Assembly (NCBI RefSeq): GCF_000876655.1 | Contig: NZ_JYCN01000025.1 | Span: forward strand, 1 to 64,000 | Origin: Arthrobacter sp. SPG23 | Lineage (GTDB): Bacteria; Actinomycetota; Actinomycetes; Actinomycetales; Micrococcaceae | DNA length: 64,000 bases | Reading direction: 5' to 3' | In this document: positions 1 to 7,549 of the stretch, piece by piece | How the letters are laid out: each line of letters opens with the position of its first letter | How positions within the stretch are numbered: position 1 is the stretch's first letter | The notes under the pieces: generated by a model | Databases searched by the model: none | What the model was told of the DNA's origin: nothing | Seen by the model: the letters and a program-made list of their open reading frames with translations, nothing else | Made by a program: the position numbers and the translations under genes

Positions 1-569
1 GCTGCCTCCCCACTGAAGGTGGCTTGGTGGCTGTTGCCGAGCGAGTCCGCGAAGTAGACCGCCACAAACGATGCCGGAACGTCTTCAACGGTCCAATCAA
101 TCGTCACCGTGTCACCCGGACGCGCAACGTCAGGAGACGTACGCTCGATGCTCAACAACGACGACGGCACAGACAAATCCACGGGCGTTTCAACGTTGAT
201 GTTTAGCTGGCTGAAGTCGAACGTGGTCGTCTTCGGATCCTGCAGACCCGAGGGGTACTTATACAACGAGCCGCTGGGACGATAATCAATCACGCGATTG
301 TCCGCCTGGACATAAACGGACTGAACAGTCAGCGCGCCTGCGGCATATCGGGAACCGTCTACAACAGCTACAGCCGTCCCCGAGTAAGCTGCCTCCCCAC
401 TGAAGGTGGCTTGGTGGCTGTTGCCGAGCGAGTCCGCGAAGTAGACCGCCACAAACGATGCCGGAACGTCTTCAACGGTCCAATCAATCGTCACCGTGTC
501 ACCCGGACGCGCAACGTCAGGAGACGTACGCTCGATGCTCAACAACGACGACGGCACAGACAAATCCAC
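1..569 (-). repeat. In-frame DNA tandem repeat, 387-bp period
   Basis: Bases 1-182 and 388-569 are identical, giving a period of 387 bp (exactly 129 codons). The first copy starts at the window edge, so the array may be longer. Base-for-base identity over at least 182 bp suggests recent duplication or ongoing gene conversion. Confidence 0.9.
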
Positions 570-671
570 AGTAGACTCCTGGGCTACTGCGGGCCGAGCA
601 AGGCCGGTGAATAAAAGGGCAAGAATCGCTGCCAACGCCAAAAGTCGTGTCGCTACATAACGCAATGTCAA
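1..671 (-). CDS. Secreted surface protein with tandem 129-residue repeats (3' end outside window)
   Basis: The reading frame runs leftward off the window edge, so only the N-terminal part is visible. I choose the TTG at 671-669 because a GGGGA ribosome site lies about six bases upstream; no ATG is available. The protein begins with a typical signal peptide (basic Arg/Arg start, a run of Leu/Ala, then an AVA-QES cleavage site). Two copies of an Ig-like unit of 129 codons follow. Each carries the segments SLLSIERTSPDVARPGDTV and TIDWTVEDVPASFVAVYFAD. The unit is rich in beta-prone residues and has no Cys, as in bacterial cell-surface Ig-like repeats. The true length, repeat number and any anchor are unknown. 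The family is not recognised; extracellular location is inferred. Confidence 0.8.
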   Translation of the reverse strand, partial: MTLRYVATRLLALAAILALLFTGLARPAVAQESTVDLSVPSSLLSIERTSPDVARPGDTVTIDWTVEDVPASFVAVYFADSLGNSHQATFSGEAAYSGTAVAVVDGSRYAAGALTVQSVYVQADNRVIDYRPSGSLYKYPSGLQDPKTTTFDFSQLNINVETPVDLSVPSSLLSIERTSPDVARPGDTVTIDWTVEDVPASFVAVYFADSLGNSHQATFSGEA

Positions 672-824
672 TGTGGTCCCCAGAAAAATTGCAGGGCCCG
701 TCGAATTAGCCCGTTCGAGAAAGATGCTACCCGCAATACCTGTCGGAAATATCCACGGCGGGTGTGCCAAACAACGGCCCGATGAAGCCGCCGTTTTGAG
801 GCTGGTAGAAGTCGTGTCAGTCTA

Positions 825-1085
825 ACCGCCGAGGTAGACCAGGACCGGCTGGTGCTTCACGATCGCATTCGGAACCACCATCTCGGCGGCAGCGCTCTCG
901 CCTGCCGCCATTTCGGGTTCCAGAGTGGTGACCAAGCGGCGCTGTCGGTCTCCGTCTTCCTCAGTCTCGTGCGCACAGAACTCTACGCCGCCGTGGTCCG
1001 CGAACACTGTGCTGCCGAAGATGTGGCCGAAGTGGGCGCGCGTGTTCAACCCTACGAGCGCCAACTCGTCTCTGCTAAGGAGAAC
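825..1085 (-). pseudogene. Decayed duplicate of the neighbouring MBL-fold hydrolase
   Basis: On the minus strand this stretch encodes a segment clearly homologous to the middle of the intact MBL protein at 1506-2339: it shares GDRQRR, TLEPEMA, VVPNAIVK and QPVLV. The metal-binding motif THAHFDH of the intact copy is TRAHFGH here, so two ligands are lost. The frame ends straight after the LGG segment, and both the N-terminal third and the C-terminal half are missing. It therefore cannot encode a working enzyme. Its place about 420 bp downstream of the functional gene on the same strand fits a tandem duplication that decayed. Confidence 0.85.
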
Positions 1086-1165
1086 CAGCCTAAGCCCACG
1101 ATCACACGCTGGATTCAAGCAGAAATTCATGGCGGGAGAACATCAAGAAGTCGGCTCTGCCGGAC

Positions 1166-1360
1166 TCATTCGTAGTACGAGTAGTCCAACTCCTCACTTG
1201 AGCACCGGACTGGGAATATGGCCCGAGCCACGGTGTTGACCCCAATAGCTGAGAGGAGGACTATGGCGCCGACGATGGAACAGCCTGTCAACGCCACATC
1301 CCATAAGTTGGGTCGGTCAGGCTGCGGTCGTCGCCACGAATCGTTGTGCATCAGAGTCAT
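1166..1360 (-). CDS. Possible small single-span membrane protein
   Basis: A 64-residue frame holds one convincing hydrophobic helix (LTGCSIVGAIVLLSAIGV) followed by a polar tail ending in an acidic, Tyr-rich DYSYYE. Several in-frame ATG codons occur between 1351 and 1360 and none has a good Shine-Dalgarno site, so the start is arbitrary. It lies between the MBL gene and its decayed duplicate. No family is recognised, and it could be a chance frame. Confidence 0.3.
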   Translation of the reverse strand: MTLMHNDSWRRPQPDRPNLWDVALTGCSIVGAIVLLSAIGVNTVARAIFPVRCSSEELDYSYYE

Positions 1361-1505
1361 CATGTACCGAGGGTAGGTTCGCAGATTGCTCCGCGCCCGA
1401 GTGGTGGGTACCTGTTTTTGACGCGACAATACTGGCGTCCCGACGAATGTGCACGGACCTTGAAGCGAGTATGCGGCAAGCCGCCTTCGCTGCTACTGGA
1501 GTTCC

Positions 1506-2339
1506 CTAGTGGTGCGCCTGGGTCTCCTGTAGGCGCTTGATGAACCAGCGGGACTGCTCCGGCCCGTAGGGCAGGACAGGGATCGCCTTGGTGGCGTCAC
1601 TGGGTGTGTCGCGGATGGACTGTATGGCCTGGCGAACGGCGGTGGACATGGTGTTGGCCATGGTCTTCACGAACTGGTCGCTGCAGGGTTCACCGTGGCC
1701 CGGGATCAGGAATTCGTAGCGGTGACGCAGCGCCGAGATGTGCCGCAGGGCATCGGCCCATTCTTCCGGAAACGCGTCCCCGAAGGAGGGGTGTGAACCC
1801 TGCTCCACGAGGTCTCCGGCGTACAGCGTGGTTGACGTGCCAACCAGCAAGTCGCCGTCGGTATGGCCGCGGCCCAGGTAGAAGAGGGTGACTGTCTGGC
1901 CGCCGAGGTCCACCAGCACTGGCTGGTCCTTCACGATGGCGTTGGGAACCACCAGTTCGGCGTCGGCGCCTTCGCCGACTGCCATTTCGGGTTCCAGGGC
2001 GGCGACCATGCGGCGCTGACGGTCCCCGTTCTCCTCAATCTCCCGTGCACAGTTCTCGTGGGCATAGAACTCCGTGACACCCTCGTCCGCGAAGATGGCG
2101 TTGCCGAAGAAGTGGTCGAAGTGGGCGTGGGTGTTCACCACCACCAGCGGCAGCTGGGTCTTTTCGCGCACGGCGGCCAGGATTTCCCGCCCTTGCCGGG
2201 GTCCGCCGCCGGTGTCGATCACCATGGCGCGTTCGGCCCCGATTATGAGTCCAGTATTGAGCTTCCAGCCTTCGGTGGTCAGCACATGGTTGCCCAGGCC
2301 GACCTCCATCCATCGCGACATTCTGTTCTCCGTATTCAT
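1506..2339 (-). CDS. MBL-fold metallo-hydrolase
   Basis: A 277-residue metallo-beta-lactamase-fold protein, probably a cytoplasmic zinc hydrolase of unknown substrate. The metal-binding motif THAHFDHFFG is near residue 96. The later ligand positions are visible in GRGHTDGDLLV and in IPGHGEPC towards the C-terminus. An N-terminal MVIDTGGG strand is also typical of the fold. The length matches single-domain glyoxalase-II/beta-lactamase-like enzymes, and no signal peptide is present. The ATG at 2339 is the natural start. The gene stands alone, with a broken relative downstream. The substrate cannot be deduced; quinoprotein-relay-type or beta-lactamase-like activities are both possible. Confidence 0.9.
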   Translation of the reverse strand: MNTENRMSRWMEVGLGNHVLTTEGWKLNTGLIIGAERAMVIDTGGGPRQGREILAAVREKTQLPLVVVNTHAHFDHFFGNAIFADEGVTEFYAHENCAREIEENGDRQRRMVAALEPEMAVGEGADAELVVPNAIVKDQPVLVDLGGQTVTLFYLGRGHTDGDLLVGTSTTLYAGDLVEQGSHPSFGDAFPEEWADALRHISALRHRYEFLIPGHGEPCSDQFVKTMANTMSTAVRQAIQSIRDTPSDATKAIPVLPYGPEQSRWFIKRLQETQAHH

Positions 2340-3272
2340 GCGTTCCGGCGATCGTAGGCCTCGATTCTACCCACGCGTCGCCGGTGGAAGCCTGAGGAAA
2401 TGCCCGACAAGGCGGAACAAAACAGCGGTAATCACCACGTTCGGCGCGGGCGAGTGGCCTGTGCCGAACTTCAGTTGCCCGGCCGAGAAGCGGAGGCGCC
2501 CGCATGGTACCCAGAACGTCCCTGTAGCGACTGGTGGGATTCAGCGACGCCGTTTTTGCCATCGAACTGCCCCTGCTGACCCTGGAATTCTCCGACGCTG
2601 TGGCTCTTGTCCTGCCGTTCCGCGTGTTTATCCCATTGGATGTCCGTTGGGTTTTTGGAACGGGCATGGCCGCAAACCCTCCCGAATTTTGATTCATTGC
2701 CGGTCGAACACGGAGCTTGACTTATCTTTCTAGGTGGTCTGGACGGTGGACCGCTCCGGGAGTCTGGCACTATTCCTGGAAGAGGGATTGGCTTGCGAAG
2801 GAGTTGAACCTTCACCCAGGGGGAATTCCTGGGCCGGCGGTCCGGGAGGCAACTGAGCCTCGACCGGACCGCCTTACCCACGGGCGCAAATCGCTTCCTA
2901 GGGCACCATCACCCCGCAGGTATCACGCACACTATCAATCCCTCCGGTGTAGCGAAAGCCTTTCCAGCCGTCAAGCTCGGCAACGGCGGGATGTGGACGG
3001 GCCCGGCCGGGCCAGGACCAGGCAGAGCAACACCGCCGCGGCACTGTTCCGAACAGCGGGCATTCGGGTGGGTGGTCTTAAAGGCAAATTTGCGGGCTCG
3101 CGTCCCTGGGCCGTTGGACAGCAAAGATTTGGAAGTGGCCGCGGCACTGGCACCGGTCATAAAATTGCGGGTTCTCAATGACTTATTTCGGCCGGTATAC
3201 CGCCCTGCAGTTGTGTCACTTGTTTTCATAGCTGTAACCAATGTGAATCCAAGTCATGCTTATGATCTGGCT
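2340..3272. other. Gene-poor spacer with a tRNA-like structure
   Basis: About 930 bp between the MBL gene and the small ORF at 3273. Frames found here on both strands have no recognisable protein character, biased composition and no convincing ribosome sites. The one structured element is the tRNA-like stretch at 2790-2892, listed separately. Confidence 0.6.
2790..2892 (-). ncRNA. Atypical class II tRNA-like structure
   Basis: Read on the minus strand. A perfect T-arm (GAAGG, loop TTCAACT, CCTTC) lies at 2813-2797, followed by GCAAGCC and A at the acceptor end. A long variable arm precedes it (CCCAGG / CCTGGG around AATTCC). A short D-arm-like GCC-loop-GGC with GG in the loop is present. The 5' GATTTGC pairs with GCAAGCC except for one A-C mismatch. 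Where an anticodon arm should be there is a far longer hairpin: GGCGGTCCGG with CCGGACCGCC, enclosing GAGGC-TCAGTT-GCCTC. No normal seven-base anticodon loop can be drawn. It may be a decayed tRNA, an unusual tRNA or a coincidence of palindromes. Confidence 0.4.
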
Positions 3273-3413
3273 ATGGCCACCAAACAGCACAAGACATTCT
3301 GCGCCCCGTGCGGCATCACAACGAACCATGTCACGTCCTACGGATCCCCCGACGGTGGCGGCACCTCAGTGATCAGTGTCAGGTGCGCGGAGCACTCGGA
3401 CGTGCGTAGATAA
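3273..3413 (+). CDS. Small Cys-rich protein, possible zinc knuckle
   Basis: A 46-residue frame starting MATKQHKTFCAPCG. It contains a CxxC pair near the N-terminus and a CAEH group near the C-terminus, which could bind one zinc ion. The Shine-Dalgarno region is weak. The composition (Lys/His-rich start, Gly/Ser middle) looks protein-like rather than random. It is isolated on the plus strand between the MBL gene and glmS. Function unknown; it is too small to be certain. Confidence 0.45.
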   Translation: MATKQHKTFCAPCGITTNHVTSYGSPDGGGTSVISVRCAEHSDVRR

Positions 3414-3437
3414 AAGGTGGGCGTGCCACCGGAGCAG

Positions 3438-3554
3438 TCATAATGTTCGCTCCACATTTTCAGGTTCGCTCTGACAATCGGCGCAGAGACCTACAAACTG
3501 ATGCGGGCAGTCCAAAGGATCGTTGCCCTCCCCAAGGGACACCGTAATTTTCAT
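3438..3554 (-). CDS. Possible 38-residue Cys-rich peptide
   Basis: A short minus-strand frame starting MKITVSLGEGNDP and containing CPHQFVGLCADC, which resembles a zinc knuckle. It lies downstream of glmS on the same strand. No clear ribosome site precedes the ATG. It is reported because it is one of three tiny Cys-rich frames near glmS; on its own it would not be persuasive. Confidence 0.3.
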   Translation of the reverse strand: MKITVSLGEGNDPLDCPHQFVGLCADCQSEPENVERTL

Positions 3555-3621
3555 GGGATTATGTATAGCACCCCATTCGCGGCCTGAGCCAAACCACACT
3601 TGCCGCGCCCTGTCATGCGGC

Positions 3622-5514
3622 TTATTCTACGGTCACGCTCTTGGCCAGGTTGCGTGGCTGGTCCACGTCGTATCCCTTGGCCGTGGCAAGTTCGAGGGCG
3701 AAGATCTGCAGCGGCACGGTGGCCAGCAGGGGCGCCAGGAGCGTGGGCGTCTCGGGGATGTAGAAGACGTGCTCGGCGTAGGCCTTGACGGCCTCGTCAC
3801 CCTCTTCCGCGATCACGATGGTCTTCGCGCCGCGGGCGCGGACTTCCTGGATGTTGGAGACCACCTTGGCGTGCAGCGAGTTCCGGCCGCGCGGGGACGG
3901 GACCACCACGAAGACGGGCTGGCCTTCCTCGATCAGGGCGATGGGGCCGTGCTTGAGCTCGCCGGCGGCGAAGCCCTCGGCGTGGATGTAGGCCAGTTCC
4001 TTGAGCTTGAGTGCGCCTTCCATGGCCACCGGGAAGCCGACGTGGCGGCCCAGGAACAGCACGGACTTGGCGCCGGCCATGGAGCGGGCCAGATCCTTGA
4101 TTTCCCCTTCGTGGTCCAGGATTTCCTGGATCTTTGCCGGGACCTTGGCGAGGTCGGCCAGGATGTCCTTGATCTCGCCTTGGAACTTGTTGCCGCGCAG
4201 CTGTGCCAAATACAGGCCCAGCAGGTAGGCGGCGGTGATCTGCGCCAGGAACGCCTTGGTGGACGCGACGGCGATTTCCGGACCGGCGTGGGTGTAGAGC
4301 ACGGCATCGGATTCACGCGGGATGGTGGAACCGTTGGTGTTGCAGATGGAGAGCGTCTTGGCGCCCTGTTCCTTGGCGTACCGGACGGCCATTAGGGTGT
4401 CCATGGTCTCGCCGGACTGGGAGATGGACACAATCAGCGTGTTCTCGTCCACGATCGGGTCCCGGTAGCGGAACTCGTGGGAGAGCTCCACCTCGGTGGC
4501 GATCCGGCACCAGTGCTCGATCGCGTACTTGGCCACCTGGCCCGAGTACGCGGAGGTGCCGCAGGCGAGCACGATGATCTTGTTGATCTTTTTCAGGTGC
4601 TCGGGGTCGATGCGCATTTCATCGAGGGTCAGCTTGCCGTCCAGGTCCGAACGGCCCAGGAGGGTGTTGGCGACGGCGTCGGGCTGGTCGTGGATTTCCT
4701 TCTCCATGAAGGACGGGTAACCGCCCTTTTCGGCCGAGGCCGGGTCCCAGTCCACGTGGTATTCCTTGCCGTGGGCCGGGGCGCCGAAGAAGTCGGTGAT
4801 TTCCACGGTGTCCGCGGTGATGGTCACGATCTGGTCCTGGCCCAGTTCCACGGCCCGGCGGGTGTAGTCGATGAAGCCGGAGACGTCCGAGCCGAGGAAG
4901 TTCTCCCCCTCCCCCAGGCCCACCACGAGCGGCGAGTTGCGCCGGGCGGCCACGACGACGTCGGGCTGGTCCGCGTGCACGGCCAGCAGCGTGAAGGCGC
5001 CTTCGAGCCGCTGGCAGGCAAGCTGCATGGCTTTCGTGAGCCCGCCGTTGGCGGCGTTGCCGTTCAGCTGGTTGCGGAAGATGTCGCCGATCAGCGCGGC
5101 GGCCACCTCGGTGTCCGTCTCGGACGCAAACACAGCGCCCTTTTCGAGAAGTTCAAGCTTGAGCTCGGCGAAGTTTTCGATGATGCCGTTGTGGATCAGG
5201 GCCAGTTTGCCGCCGTCGGCCAGGTGCGGGTGCGCGTTCTGGTCCGTGGGTCCGCCATGGGTGGCCCAGCGGGTGTGGCCGATTCCGGTGACGGAATCCG
5301 GCAACGGCCGCTCTTCCAGTTCGGTGAGCAGATTGCTCAGTTTCCCGGATTTCTTGCGGGACGAAATGGTCCCGTCCGCCACCACAGCGACGCCGGCGGA
5401 GTCATATCCCCGGTACTCCAGACGGCGGAGTCCCTCAAGGACAACGTCCAACGCGCCGTGGCCAACATTTACCCGGCCTGACGAATGGCCAACGTATCCT
5501 ACGATTCCACACAT
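3622..5514 (-). CDS. glmS: Glutamine--fructose-6-phosphate aminotransferase (isomerizing)
   Basis: 630 residues, the usual length. It converts fructose-6-phosphate and glutamine to glucosamine-6-phosphate, the first step towards UDP-GlcNAc for peptidoglycan and polysaccharide. The N-terminus MCGIVGYVG supplies the catalytic Cys2 of the Ntn-type glutaminase domain, with the conserved GHTRWATHG near residue 78. Two SIS isomerase domains follow (ACGTSAYSG, SISQSGETMDT and the HAEGFAAGELKHGPIAL segment). The C-terminus carries the family signature DQPRNLAKSVTVE. It is cytoplasmic and apparently monocistronic. I see no glmS ribozyme signature upstream, which is expected outside Firmicutes. Very secure. 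Confidence 0.98.
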   Translation of the reverse strand: MCGIVGYVGHSSGRVNVGHGALDVVLEGLRRLEYRGYDSAGVAVVADGTISSRKKSGKLSNLLTELEERPLPDSVTGIGHTRWATHGGPTDQNAHPHLADGGKLALIHNGIIENFAELKLELLEKGAVFASETDTEVAAALIGDIFRNQLNGNAANGGLTKAMQLACQRLEGAFTLLAVHADQPDVVVAARRNSPLVVGLGEGENFLGSDVSGFIDYTRRAVELGQDQIVTITADTVEITDFFGAPAHGKEYHVDWDPASAEKGGYPSFMEKEIHDQPDAVANTLLGRSDLDGKLTLDEMRIDPEHLKKINKIIVLACGTSAYSGQVAKYAIEHWCRIATEVELSHEFRYRDPIVDENTLIVSISQSGETMDTLMAVRYAKEQGAKTLSICNTNGSTIPRESDAVLYTHAGPEIAVASTKAFLAQITAAYLLGLYLAQLRGNKFQGEIKDILADLAKVPAKIQEILDHEGEIKDLARSMAGAKSVLFLGRHVGFPVAMEGALKLKELAYIHAEGFAAGELKHGPIALIEEGQPVFVVVPSPRGRNSLHAKVVSNIQEVRARGAKTIVIAEEGDEAVKAYAEHVFYIPETPTLLAPLLATVPLQIFALELATAKGYDVDQPRNLAKSVTVE

Positions 5515-5603
5515 AGAGGCAAGCTTATATGGCGGCCGCTACTTCGAATTGTCCGTGATGTTATCGAGCTTAGATATCGCATCACGGGTGTAAAGATTGG
5601 CGT

Positions 5604-5720
5604 TTAGATCGCCAACAAGTATGACAAGTCCATCTGGTATTGAGATGGGCTCTGGACACCTGCCTGTTCCGCGCTGGGCTCGACCACAATCACGTCGCAG
5701 GAGAGGTTGAGTGCCCGCAT
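5604..5720 (-). CDS. Possible 38-residue ORF in frame after an amber stop
   Basis: An ATG directly follows the TAG of the ORF at 5721-5849 and is in the same reading frame. The GGAG just before the TAG could serve as a ribosome site. The peptide starts MRALNLSCDVIVVEPSAEQ and ends DLSYLLAI. It may be translated by coupling, or it may be the C-terminal half of one protein interrupted by a nonsense mutation. No family is recognised. Confidence 0.3.
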   Translation of the reverse strand: MRALNLSCDVIVVEPSAEQAGVQSPSQYQMDLSYLLAI

Positions 5721-5849
5721 CTACTCCGATTTCTTTGCAACAACCGTGGCATGGGTACTGCACTCGGCACAGAACAACGACTCAGAAATATCCCCGCAAC
5801 ACTGACACCGGTGTTCTATAGCATTTGCTTCAACAATGTACGTGGTCAT
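5721..5849 (-). CDS. Small zinc-ribbon-like protein
   Basis: A 42-residue frame starting MTTYIVEANAIEHR. It holds a CQCC group and, about ten residues later, FCAEC, the spacing of a minimal zinc ribbon. A GGAGG ribosome site lies about 11 bases upstream of the ATG at 5849. A nearer ATG after the same GGAGG stops after three codons. The ORF lies upstream of glmS on the same strand. Isolated zinc ribbons of this size are common in actinobacteria and have no assigned role. Confidence 0.45.
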   Translation of the reverse strand: MTTYIVEANAIEHRCQCCGDISESLFCAECSTHATVVAKKSE

Positions 5850-6054
5850 ACGGTCATGTTCCTCCGGTCACGGAACAGAGCAGTAGAGTAGCCGGTACCT
5901 GTCTTTAGGCGCAGCTTCCCCTACCTACGGCGAGAATTGCAGGCTTAGGGTGGACGTCCGATGAGCCAGTGGCCCTGTAGCCTACAAACGCCAGAAGCAT
6001 CGAGCGCAATCTATTTGATAGATATTGAGAGCTTGCTCTGCACACCCAACTCAG

Positions 6055-7545
6055 TCACATGTCAGCCAACACGCCACCCGGGTTCTCAATTGCGTCAGCC
6101 ACATACCTGAGGAATCCTCCGGCCGTTCCGCCGTCGCACACTCTGTGGTCGAACGTCAGTGTCAGCTCGCTAACCTTGCGGACGGCAAGCTGCCCGTTCA
6201 CCACCCACGGCTTGTCGATGATCCGCCCAACGCCAAGGATCCCAACTTCAGGGTGGTTGATGATCGCGGCAGAGCCGTCCACCCCGAACACCCCATAGTT
6301 GTTCAACGTGAAGGTGCCGCTGCCCAGCTCCGACGGTGTCGCCTTGCCTTCGCGTACGACTGCGGTAAGCCGCCGGATTTCGGCATCCAACTCACGGGCG
6401 CTCATCTTGTCTGCGTTGCGTATGGATGGAACCATCAGTCCGCGGTCCGTTTGAGCTGCGAAGCCGAGGTTGACGCCGCTAAACGCAATAATCTCCTGGC
6501 TCTCCCCGCCCGCGGCGTCCTCCATGGTGACAATCCGCGTGTTCAGTTCCGGGTACTTCTTCAACCCAGCGGTGACAAATCGCGCGATGAATGCCAGCAG
6601 GCCGGGAGTGGTGTGCGGGTCCGCCTTCTTCAGCGCTGCACGCATTTCCACAAGCGCCGTGGCATCCACGTCGACCCACACTGTGGCTTCCGGAATCTCG
6701 GAGCGGCTGCGGGTCATGTTCGCGGCCACTGCCTTACGGACGCCCCGGACAGGCGTTCGGCCTGTGATGCCAAGTCCCGTGCGGGAGTCGGTTTCGTGGC
6801 GGCGGGTTTCGACAGGCTCAACCACCGGGCGCGGGCGACTGGTTTCGACAGACTCAGCCACCGGTGCGGGAACTATGGCTGCTTCGACGTCCTTGCGCAT
6901 GATCAGGCCACTTGCTCCTGACCCTTGGAGACCACCCAAGTCAACTCCATGGTCACGGGCCATCCGGCGGACGAGCGGAGAAATCACAGCTCCGAGTTTG
7001 CCAGGTACTCGGGTGCGCATAAGAAGGAGATCATCGGCGGATTTCTGCGCACTTGTGGTCTCGACAGGCTCAACTGCCAGGGCACGAGTTGCTACAGCAC
7101 CGGTCTCGACAGAGTCGACCGCCGGCTGCTTCCGCGCGCGCGTGCGGCGGGCTACACCGTGGCCGCCGGGTGTTCCGTAGCCGATGAGGACGTTGCCGGA
7201 GCCGGCTTTTTCCTCTTCTCGGTAGGTTTCGATGGTCTCGGTTTCTACAGGCTCGGTTTCAGCTGGCTTGGTCTTGACAGGCTCAACCGTCGGCTTGGCG
7301 CCAACGGGCGTCACCGAGATTAGGGGCTTCCCCACATCCAGAGTCTGGCCCGGTTCCCCGTGCAGCACGGCAACGGTGCCGGCGTACGGGGACGGGACTT
7401 CAACCATGGACTTCGCGGTCTCAACCTCGGCGATGGGCTGGTCCACCCGGATTTCGTCGCCCACGGCCACGAGCCAGTTCACGAGTTCGGCCTCCGTGAG
7501 GCCTTCGCCCAGGTCCGGCAGCAGGAATACTTTCGTTTCGCTCAT
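6055..7545 (-). CDS. bkdC: 2-oxoacid dehydrogenase E2 (dihydrolipoamide acyltransferase)
   Basis: 496 residues from the ATG at 7545, which follows the E1beta stop by four bases; longer upstream frames overlap E1beta and are rejected. An N-terminal lipoyl domain (LLPDLGEGLTEAELVNW, with the lipoyl Lys in ETAKSMVEVPS) is followed by a long Pro/Glu/Thr linker, an E3-binding domain (SPLVRRMARDHGVDL) and a C-terminal catalytic domain with HRVCDGG. It transfers acyl groups from E1 to CoA in the cytoplasm. The operon and the AsnC neighbour suggest the branched-chain complex. The linker is odd: it contains repeated VEPVET-like segments encoded by REP-like DNA. Pyruvate specificity cannot be excluded. 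Confidence 0.93.
   Translation of the reverse strand: MSETKVFLLPDLGEGLTEAELVNWLVAVGDEIRVDQPIAEVETAKSMVEVPSPYAGTVAVLHGEPGQTLDVGKPLISVTPVGAKPTVEPVKTKPAETEPVETETIETYREEEKAGSGNVLIGYGTPGGHGVARRTRARKQPAVDSVETGAVATRALAVEPVETTSAQKSADDLLLMRTRVPGKLGAVISPLVRRMARDHGVDLGGLQGSGASGLIMRKDVEAAIVPAPVAESVETSRPRPVVEPVETRRHETDSRTGLGITGRTPVRGVRKAVAANMTRSRSEIPEATVWVDVDATALVEMRAALKKADPHTTPGLLAFIARFVTAGLKKYPELNTRIVTMEDAAGGESQEIIAFSGVNLGFAAQTDRGLMVPSIRNADKMSARELDAEIRRLTAVVREGKATPSELGSGTFTLNNYGVFGVDGSAAIINHPEVGILGVGRIIDKPWVVNGQLAVRKVSELTLTFDHRVCDGGTAGGFLRYVADAIENPGGVLADM
6806..7291 (-). repeat. REP-like repeats translated in the E2 linker
   Basis: Near-copies of the REP core TTCGACAGGCTCAACCACCG occur at about 6806-6827, 6842-6863, 7057-7078, 7102-7123 and 7270-7291, with a degenerate stretch at 7225-7260. 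On the coding strand they read as VVEPVET-type heptads in the interdomain linker. The same core appears in noncoding positions at 35800, 36418, 37427 and 38418. Confidence 0.75.
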
Positions 7546-7549
7546 CTGA

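Noticed and set aside
1..569. CRISPR-like repeat array
   Set aside because: The repeats are long (387-bp period), in frame and protein-coding, with no short spacer structure.
3523..4395. Long plus-strand frame of 290 codons
   Set aside because: Antisense to glmS; composition is the mirror of the real gene and there is no ribosome site or family resemblance.
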